From Nitrososphaera sp. UBA217 (GTDB lineage: Archaea; Thermoproteota; Nitrososphaeria; Nitrososphaerales; Nitrososphaeraceae), in NCBI GenBank assembly GCA_002501845.1, contig DAOL01000065.1:1442-7319 (forward strand): a DNA stretch of 5,878 nucleotides. Reading direction: 5' to 3'. The notes under the pieces were generated by a model that saw nothing but the letters and a program-made list of their open reading frames with translations, had not been told where the DNA came from and did not search any database. A program made the position numbers and the translations under genes. Shown piece by piece: positions 1 through 4,434 of the stretch (the stretch's first letter is position 1; every line of letters begins with the position of its first letter).

Positions 1-8
1 GGAACGAG

Positions 9-83
9 TGGATGGGGAGAGATTCGAACTCTCGACCACCTGTGTGTGAGACAGGTATCCTAACCAGGCTAGACTACCCATCC
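9..83 (-). tRNA. tRNA-Val (anticodon CAC)
   Basis: Read on the minus strand, this folds into a full cloverleaf of 75 nt. The acceptor stem is GGATGGG/CCCATCC. The D arm carries the loop GG of AGCCTGGTTA, and its stem closes with a G-U pair. The anticodon stem is CCTGT/ACAGG around loop CTCACAC, giving anticodon CAC (window 46-48), which reads the valine codon GUG. The variable loop is TGGTC, and the T arm is GAGAG/CTCTC around TTCGAAT. The discriminator base is A. The CCA end is not encoded, since CTC follows, so it would be added by CCA transferase. No intron is seen. The gene lies 33 bp downstream of the ahcY stop on the same strand but has its own promoter candidate at 107-114. Confidence 0.96.
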
Positions 84-106
84 GCTTCTGTGGTTTTGCT
101 ACCCCG

Positions 107-114
107 ATAATTAA
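107..114 (-). promoter_or_regulatory. Candidate box A promoter for tRNA-Val
   Basis: The minus strand reads TTAATTAT, centred about 27 bases upstream of the first tRNA nucleotide (83). This is the expected distance from an archaeal TATA box to the transcription start. It lies just beyond the ahcY stop codon at 117-119. Transcription would begin at or within a few bases of the mature tRNA 5' end. Assigned from spacing and base composition only. Confidence 0.5.
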
Positions 115-116
115 TA

Positions 117-1364
117 CTATGTCCCTTCGCTGAAACCTTCCAAGTACTTTTTTTGTGCAGGCGTCAGCAAGTCGATTTCGATTCCCATAGCCTGCAGCTT
201 TGCAAGCGCGATTTCCTCGTCCTGTGCTTTGTCAACGTTGTAGACCAGTGGTTTCATGGTCTGGCCTTGCTGGGCCAGCTTTAGCACAGCCAAGAACTGG
301 TTTGCAAAGCTCATGTCCATCACTTCTGATGGGTGGCCTTCTGCCGCCGCCAGGTTCACGAGCCGGCCCTCGCCGATGAGGTATACTCGCCTGCCATTCT
401 TGAGCGAGTACTGCATCGTATGATTGTTGATCTCTTTTTGCTGCACAGTCTGGTTTTCAATTCCAGGTATCGAAATTTCAACGTTAAAGTGACCCGCATT
501 AGCCAGAATCGCTCCATCCTTCATTTTCGCAATGTCCCTGTCAATAATGACGTCCTTGCAGCCTGTTGTGGTGATAAAAACATCCCCTATCTCTGCCGCC
601 TTGTTCATTTTTGCCACTGAATAGCCATCAAGCTTGGCCTTCAACGCGGCTATCGGGTCAACTTCAGTGACAATGACATTTGCGCCAAGGCCGGCTGCTT
701 TCCGGGCAACTCCCTTGCCAACGTGCCCATAACCGGCTATCACAAAGTTCTTGCCCGACACCAATATGTTTGTAGCGCGTATGATCCCATCTAGCGCCGA
801 CTGCCCTGTGCCGTAGACATTATCAAAGTCGTGCTTTGTTTCGGCATCATTTACTGCAATTATCGGATACATCAATTTGCCTGCATTTTGCATTGCCCGC
901 AGCCTGATGACCCCCGTTGTAGTTTCCTCGGTGCCCCCTCGTATCGACTTTGGTTTTCCCTTGTGCATTTCAACTGTAAGGTCCGCTCCGTCGTCAATCG
1001 TGACGTGTGGGTCGAGCTTCATTGCAGAGTGGATGTCATCATAATATTCCTTTGACGTCACGCCCCGGCTTGCAAATATCGCAATACCTTCGTCCTTTGC
1101 CAGAGACGCTGCAACGTCATCTTGCGTGCTGAGAGGGTTGCAGCCGCACCATGAAATCTCGGCGCCGGCGGCCTTGAGCGTCCGGACAAGTACGCCTGTT
1201 TCCTTTGTTACATGCAGGCACCCGGCAACCCTTATACCCTTCAATGGTTTGGTCTTTTCATGTTTCTGACGAAGCGCCACTAGCAGTGGCATATGGGCCT
1301 CTGCCCAGTCAATTCGATTCTTGCCTTCTCGGGCAAGGGTGAGATCTTTAACGCGGAATTCCAT
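117..1364 (-). CDS. ahcY: Adenosylhomocysteinase (S-adenosylhomocysteine hydrolase)
   Basis: This cytosolic NAD-dependent enzyme hydrolyses S-adenosylhomocysteine to adenosine and homocysteine, relieving product inhibition of methyltransferases. The 415-residue protein shows the family motifs in order: DDGADL (124-129), EETTTG (146-151), the substrate lysine and Asp-Asn pair (K177, D181, N182), the Rossmann motif GYGHVGKG (211-218), GHF (291-293, His292) and GHPSEVM (343-349, His344). The C-terminal Lys/Tyr tail of eukaryotic enzymes is missing, as in archaeal and thermophile forms. The position of human Cys195 is Thr186 in a YGTGQS motif. The ATG at 1364 is supported by a box A centred 27 bases upstream, which implies a leaderless mRNA. 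The phosphoribosyltransferase stop is 34 bp upstream. Some archaeal homologues prefer S-inosylhomocysteine; sequence alone does not decide this. Confidence 0.96.
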   Translation of the reverse strand: MEFRVKDLTLAREGKNRIDWAEAHMPLLVALRQKHEKTKPLKGIRVAGCLHVTKETGVLVRTLKAAGAEISWCGCNPLSTQDDVAASLAKDEGIAIFASRGVTSKEYYDDIHSAMKLDPHVTIDDGADLTVEMHKGKPKSIRGGTEETTTGVIRLRAMQNAGKLMYPIIAVNDAETKHDFDNVYGTGQSALDGIIRATNILVSGKNFVIAGYGHVGKGVARKAAGLGANVIVTEVDPIAALKAKLDGYSVAKMNKAAEIGDVFITTTGCKDVIIDRDIAKMKDGAILANAGHFNVEISIPGIENQTVQQKEINNHTMQYSLKNGRRVYLIGEGRLVNLAAAEGHPSEVMDMSFANQFLAVLKLAQQGQTMKPLVYNVDKAQDEEIALAKLQAMGIEIDLLTPAQKKYLEGFSEGT

Positions 1365-1387
1365 CCAAATGGGGAAATATCCATGCC

Positions 1388-1395
1388 ATATATTA
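1388..1395 (-). promoter_or_regulatory. Candidate box A promoter for ahcY
   Basis: The minus strand reads TAATATAT, centred 27 bases upstream of the ahcY ATG. It sits in the short gap after the phosphoribosyltransferase stop codon (1399-1401), preceded by the purine-containing GTAGAAC. The position predicts transcription starting at the ATG, so ahcY need not depend on read-through from the gene upstream. Confidence 0.6.
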
Positions 1396-1398
1396 GTT

Positions 1399-2034
1399 CT
1401 ACAGCAGTCCTCTGGAACGCATTATCTGCATGACCTGATCGTCGGAGACTGGCTCGAATTCCTCGTAAAACTGACCCACCGACGCAAAGTCTTGTGGTGT
1501 GTGCAAGACTATGACAGAGTCGACTTCCTGCTCAAGAACGTCCACCGATTGTGGCGGCGCAGCAGCCACCGCCACTATGAGCCTTGAAGGGTTCCGCTTT
1601 CTTGCCCATCTTGCGGACGCGATGACCGTGGCTCCGGTGGCAATTCCATCGTCCACAAGAATGGCATTCTTGCCGGCAATGCTATAGCTCACGGACTTTC
1701 TGTAAGCCGCTGACCTGCGCGTTATTTCTCTAACTTGACGCGCCATCTCATTTTCGATATAGTCCGGTGGGACGCGCAGTGCGTTCACCATGTAGCTGTT
1801 GATGTATGAAGTTCCGTCTTCCATCACTGCCCCGATCGCAAGCTCCTCATTTTCCGGCGCGCCGAGCTTGCGCGGTATCACAATGTCAAAATCAGTGCCA
1901 AGCTTCCTGGCCACAATGTCTGCAACTATTATTCCGCCGCGCGGAATGCCAAGCACTATCGCAGGCCTGTGTTCGGTCTTTGCCAGCCTATCTGCAAGCA
2001 GGTTTCCAGCGTCAACCCTGTTGCGGAACTTCAC
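1399..2034 (-). CDS. Phosphoribosyltransferase (COG1926-like type I PRTase)
   Basis: This is predicted to be a cytosolic enzyme that transfers phosphoribose from PRPP or uses the reverse reaction; the base substrate is unknown. The PRPP-binding loop ILVDDGIATGATV lies at residues 125-137, with the two acidic residues and the TGAT turn expected of type I PRTases. Other family signatures are IPRGG (30-34), RKLGAPENEELAIGA (55-69) and VGQFYEEF (186-193) near the C-terminus. The open frame extends to a GTG at 2073 (224 residues). The GTG at 2034 is preferred because it gives an N-terminus MKFRNRVDAGNLLADRL, like the usual start of this family, and because a box A lies 26 bases upstream. This gives 211 residues. 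The gene precedes ahcY by 34 bp on the same strand, so a role in salvaging bases derived from adenosine is possible but unproven. Confidence 0.88.
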   Translation of the reverse strand: MKFRNRVDAGNLLADRLAKTEHRPAIVLGIPRGGIIVADIVARKLGTDFDIVIPRKLGAPENEELAIGAVMEDGTSYINSYMVNALRVPPDYIENEMARQVREITRRSAAYRKSVSYSIAGKNAILVDDGIATGATVIASARWARKRNPSRLIVAVAAAPPQSVDVLEQEVDSVIVLHTPQDFASVGQFYEEFEPVSDDQVMQIMRSRGLL

Positions 2035-2056
2035 ATCGTAATTTCGCTCTTCACCG

Positions 2057-2064
2057 TTTTTAAG
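2057..2064 (-). promoter_or_regulatory. Candidate box A promoter for the phosphoribosyltransferase
   Basis: The minus strand reads CTTAAAAA, centred about 26 bases upstream of the GTG at 2034. It would lie inside the coding region if translation began at the GTG at 2073. This is one of the two reasons for choosing the shorter start. Confidence 0.45.
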
Positions 2065-2202
2065 TCTTGGCACGCCCGCAAAAACTATTGTCAGGCGAAG
2101 AGTGGCAGATTAAGTGCGCAGGCTCCAGGTCGCGTAGATTGGTTAGAACAAGGACGGCACCGACGACGCAAAAATGCGGATTAGTTGGGGCTGCCAGCAA
2201 CA

Positions 2203-2340
2203 ATGGCAAAAGATGCGACATTAACTGCGAACAAAAAGTATGCCGAACTGGCGCTCGAAGACATGCGGCTTACCCTTCAAGATCGCCGTGACAGGTTTCC
2301 GTGGCAACCCTGTGGTTTGCCCTTGCCATCGCAGGTTTAG
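2203..2340 (+). CDS. Doubtful small protein, 45 residues
   Basis: An ATG-to-TAG frame encodes a protein beginning MAKDATLTANKKYAELALED. Residues 5-31 are rich in Ala, Leu, Lys, Arg, Glu and Asp and could form a charged amphipathic helix. The tail (32-45) is Pro-rich and contains a single Cys. The composition looks more protein-like than the opposing minus-strand frame at 2221-2379, which has almost no acidic residues. There is no clear Shine-Dalgarno sequence; an A-rich run near 2170-2174 is about the right distance for a weak box A. No homologue is recognised. It could be a small gene, a truncated remnant or chance. Confidence 0.25.
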   Translation: MAKDATLTANKKYAELALEDMRLTLQDRRDRFPWQPCGLPLPSQV

Positions 2341-2455
2341 ACTGTTACACATGTTCCTTAGAACATGCATCTTACCCATGCGCCTAGAGATGGCAACTGC
2401 TCACGTCTTTTGACGCAACAAGCCTTTACCCATTGCGCAGATTCTGCGTGGCAGA
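2261..2455 (+). repeat. Degenerate repeated motifs CTTACCC ... TGGCA
   Basis: The 15-mer ACATGCGGCTTACCC (2261-2275) recurs as ACATGCATCTTACCC (2363-2377) with two differences. TTTACCC appears a third time at 2425-2431. Each copy is followed by TGGCAAC or TGGCAGA (2302-2308, 2391-2397, 2449-2455), at different spacings. The match is suggestive rather than strong, and its function is unknown. Confidence 0.3.
2350..2367. repeat. Perfect inverted repeat, 7-bp arms
   Basis: CATGTTC and GAACATG are separated by CTTA. The symmetry and 18-bp length suit a dimeric regulator site or a small hairpin. There is no following T-run that would mark it as a terminator. No regulator is recognised nearby. Confidence 0.4.
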
Positions 2456-2479
2456 TCGTTCCTCTTTTTCGGCCAGTCG

Positions 2480-2526
2480 GCATATAACTATGGTACTCCT
2501 ATACATTTAAGATTTTCTGTATATGC
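2480..2526. repeat. Nested AT-rich inverted repeats after the dehydrogenase stop
   Basis: GCATATA (2480-2486) pairs with TATATGC (2520-2526), and inside it TATACA (2500-2505) pairs with TGTATA (2518-2523). The two pairings overlap, so they are alternatives. The region lies 13-59 bases beyond the dehydrogenase stop. It may be part of that transcript's 3' end, although no clear minus-strand T-run is present, or it may contain TATA-like promoter sequence. Confidence 0.3.
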
Positions 2527-2538
2527 TTATAGAAGTAG

Positions 2539-3690
2539 CTAGTTTCGATAGTTTACGAGGTATGGGTCTGGCTCATAGAATGAGCCGTGCCTTGCTGCAA
2601 GGTCTTTTAACGTTTGGACAATGTTTTTGGTGCCAAAGTCCTGCACTGTGGCAAATAGCTCCTTCTTAAGCCCCATGCCAAGTCTGAGCGCCTTTTCCAG
2701 ATCTTGGTTACTGCAGACGCCGTTTGAAATGAGCCAGGCAGCGTTGTTAGCCGCGACTGCAAGCAACGCGATGGGGCTGTATTTTGCAGCTTCCTGCTCT
2801 GTCAGATTTATTCGCTCGTACTTGTCGCCCTTGTATTCGTAAAATCCCTTGCCAGTCTTTTGGCCAAGATTCTTCTCGTCAAACAATTGTTTTATCTTTG
2901 GATGCGGGCGGATGACTTTGCTGTCGCGCGAATGCATCTCGACAGTCGCCTTATGAATCACGTCGAGGCCGGTATAGTCGGCAAGCTCGAATATGCCCAT
3001 TGGAAAAGACATCTTGAACTTGACAGCAGAATCGATGGTAGTCATTGCGACATTGTCCCTTTCCCGGCAGTAAACTGCTTCGTGCACAAGTGGAATGAAG
3101 ACGCGGTTTACGATAAAACCGACGACATCTTTTTTGCAGAGCACCGGCTGCTTGCCTACCTTTTGCACAAACCCCATTGCCATGTCAACCATACTGTCGC
3201 TGGTCTTCCCGCCCGGTATCACTTCGACCAGCGGCATCAATTGTGGCGGGTTGAAAAAGTGGAGACCGATAAAGCGGTCCGGCCTACTCGTAAGCGCGGC
3301 CATCTCGCTTATCGGCAACGTGCTGGTGTTTGAAGCATAAAGTGTTTTGGACTCTGCAAAACTGTCGACCTCTGTGTATACTTTTTTCTTCAGGTTCATA
3401 TCCTCCGGCACGGCTTCAATGAGCAGGTCCGCCCCCTTGAGTGCCTGCTTCAGGTCAACTACGGGCGTAATTTGGGCAAAAATCTTATCAGCTTCTGTCT
3501 GCGACAGCTTTTGTTTTTCAACCAGCTTGTTGAGAGACCACTTGATCTTTTCCATCGCCTTGTCTAGGAACGATTGCTCGATATCGCGAAGGACAACGTT
3601 ATAGCCGGCCATTGCTGACACTTGCGCAATGCCGTGCCCCATCACACCAGAACCAAGGACGGTTATCTTGTTGATTGTTGAGAGCGACAT
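2539..3690 (-). CDS. 3-hydroxyacyl-CoA dehydrogenase, probably (S)-3-hydroxybutyryl-CoA dehydrogenase
   Basis: This NAD-dependent cytosolic enzyme oxidises a 3-hydroxyacyl-CoA to the 3-ketoacyl-CoA. In Thaumarchaeota the likely reaction is (S)-3-hydroxybutyryl-CoA to acetoacetyl-CoA, late in the 3-hydroxypropionate/4-hydroxybutyrate cycle. Counting from the ATG at 3690, the Rossmann motif GSGVMG is at 13-18. Catalytic-type residues are Ser123 (SNTSTLPI), His144 (GLHFFNP), Glu156 (LVEVIPGG) and Asn195 (GFIVNR). The protein has 383 residues and carries a second 3HCDH C-terminal segment (about 298-375), so it is longer than the 280-residue clostridial Hbd. A TTG at 3714 would add eight residues. 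The ATG is preferred because a box A lies 27 bases upstream and the N-terminus MSLSTINKITVLGSG is compact. Use in beta-oxidation is an alternative. No hydratase domain is fused to it. Confidence 0.92.
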   Translation of the reverse strand: MSLSTINKITVLGSGVMGHGIAQVSAMAGYNVVLRDIEQSFLDKAMEKIKWSLNKLVEKQKLSQTEADKIFAQITPVVDLKQALKGADLLIEAVPEDMNLKKKVYTEVDSFAESKTLYASNTSTLPISEMAALTSRPDRFIGLHFFNPPQLMPLVEVIPGGKTSDSMVDMAMGFVQKVGKQPVLCKKDVVGFIVNRVFIPLVHEAVYCRERDNVAMTTIDSAVKFKMSFPMGIFELADYTGLDVIHKATVEMHSRDSKVIRPHPKIKQLFDEKNLGQKTGKGFYEYKGDKYERINLTEQEAAKYSPIALLAVAANNAAWLISNGVCSNQDLEKALRLGMGLKKELFATVQDFGTKNIVQTLKDLAARHGSFYEPDPYLVNYRN

Positions 3691-3713
3691 TATAGGGGCA
3701 TGGCTTTCGGACA

Positions 3714-3721
3714 ATTTTTAA
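3714..3721 (-). promoter_or_regulatory. Candidate box A promoter for the 3-hydroxyacyl-CoA dehydrogenase
   Basis: The minus strand reads TTAAAAAT, centred 27 bases upstream of the ATG at 3690, consistent with a leaderless transcript. A second AT-rich element, TTTAAA at 3743-3748, could instead serve the TTG at 3714, but it also fits the divergent gene. Confidence 0.5.
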
Positions 3722-3742
3722 TGTTACTAATTGAACATCACC

Positions 3743-3748
3743 TTTAAA
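3743..3748 (+). promoter_or_regulatory. Candidate box A promoter for the 3766 gene
   Basis: The symmetric TTTAAA is centred 21 bases before the TTG at 3766 and 30 bases before the TTG at 3775. The second spacing fits an archaeal promoter better and hints that translation starts at 3775. Because the element is symmetric, it could also act towards the dehydrogenase. Confidence 0.4.
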
Positions 3749-3765
3749 ACCAGACTTGTGTCATA

Positions 3766-4434
3766 TTGTTACGGTTGGATCTAGAGCGCTTTACTGCCGA
3801 CGTGACATCTCTTTCGGGGAAGATGTCTGCCGGCGAGCCGGAAGATGTTGTGCAGAGGATGGACTTTGTCAAGAATCGGCTAATTGAGCTTTATAGCCGG
3901 AATCTTGTCAAGATAAACCACTCTGCGATGGAGCTCGTATGCGCCAATCACCTGATCCACTACGGTTACCAGGTGGATGTGGAGAGGCAATTGACGGACA
4001 TTTTGATCTGCGACGTCTATGCAGAAAAGGGTGACGGCGCAGCCATCGTCGAAATCGAGACCGGATTTATCCCGCCAGAACACGCGCTCGACCCATTATC
4101 ATATTACGCGGCAAGGATAGCAAGCAAGATTGCCCGATACAGCAAGTACGCCAACAAGTTTGTTCTTGCGACACCTCCTGTTAGCATCCTTCCCATACCC
4201 CAGCTGTTCTTTAGGCCGCCGAAGGACAGGGGACCAAGTGAGATCAAAGAAGTCAAGGCTTTGTGCGACAAGTACTACAGGAACCCCCCCGTGACAGACG
4301 ACGAAATAATTAACGGAAGGCTCCACATCATTTACATCATAAACATAGACGCGGGCAAGGTGGTCGAGATGGACATTGAGTCGTATTTCGAACACGTATG
4401 CAGCATGCTTTCCGCCGGCATTGACCTAAGATGA
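3766..4434 (+). CDS. Unrecognised protein with a PD-(D/E)XK-nuclease-like pattern
   Basis: The name and function are not recognised. The soluble protein of up to 222 residues has no signal peptide or membrane segment. Its N-terminal half is helical. A central block resembles the PD-(D/E)XK nuclease core: a helix with Glu57 (SAMELVCANHLI), GYQVDVERQL (67-76), strand ILICDVYAE with Asp83 (79-87), then AAIVEIETG with Glu96 and Glu98 (92-100). The usual ExK lysine is Glu98 here, so catalysis would need a variant site or may be lost. A basic helix RIASKIARYSKYANKF (117-132) follows, then LATPP and a C-terminal alpha/beta region. The start is uncertain: TTG 3766 or TTG 3775, the latter better spaced from the box A at 3743-3748. 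The gene's last 9 bp overlap the convergent helicase gene. It may be a nuclease-fold DNA-binding protein conserved in the lineage. Confidence 0.8.
   Translation: MLRLDLERFTADVTSLSGKMSAGEPEDVVQRMDFVKNRLIELYSRNLVKINHSAMELVCANHLIHYGYQVDVERQLTDILICDVYAEKGDGAAIVEIETGFIPPEHALDPLSYYAARIASKIARYSKYANKFVLATPPVSILPIPQLFFRPPKDRGPSEIKEVKALCDKYYRNPPVTDDEIINGRLHIIYIINIDAGKVVEMDIESYFEHVCSMLSAGIDLR

Larger units (their letters stand above)
2035..2538. other. Roughly 500-base gap with no clearly real gene
   Basis: Between the dehydrogenase stop and the phosphoribosyltransferase start, no long frame on either strand resembles a known protein. The gap contains the phosphoribosyltransferase box A (2057-2064), a doubtful 45-codon plus-strand frame (2203-2340), several short inverted repeats (2303-2321, 2350-2367, 2404-2415, 2436-2448, 2480-2526) and a repeated CTTACCC/TGGCA pattern. 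The stretch at 2480-2535 is AT-rich. No tRNA, SRP RNA, RNase P RNA or C/D-box pattern was recognised. It could hold an untranslated regulatory region, a small RNA or the remains of a lost gene. Confidence 0.5.

Noticed and set aside
9..83. tRNA as an integration site with an attached element
   Set aside because: Only 8 bases lie beyond the tRNA 3' end and no duplicated tRNA 3' fragment was found elsewhere in the window.
2129..2172. tRNA D-arm-like stretch (GATTGGTTAGAACA) in the gap
   Set aside because: No matching acceptor stem, anticodon arm or T-loop consensus can be built around it.
2067..2291. Plus-strand frame of 74 codons across the phosphoribosyltransferase start and the gap
   Set aside because: It starts with TTG, has a Cys/Arg-rich composition without a hydrophobic core, and lies partly antisense to a real gene.
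2221..2379. Minus-strand frame of 52 codons beginning MGKMHVLRNM in the long gap
   Set aside because: It contains only one acidic residue, has no recognisable domain and overlaps the more protein-like plus-strand frame. It is probably chance.
2436..2448. CGCAGA-T-TCTGCG and the nearby CGTC-TTTT-GACG (2404-2415) as terminators
   Set aside because: They are short palindromes not followed by a T-run on either strand at a gene end. They were kept only as part of the description of the gap.
2860..3333. Plus-strand frame of 157 codons inside the dehydrogenase
   Set aside because: It lies fully antisense to a gene with strong family motifs. The composition is that of a shadow frame, and no domain is seen.
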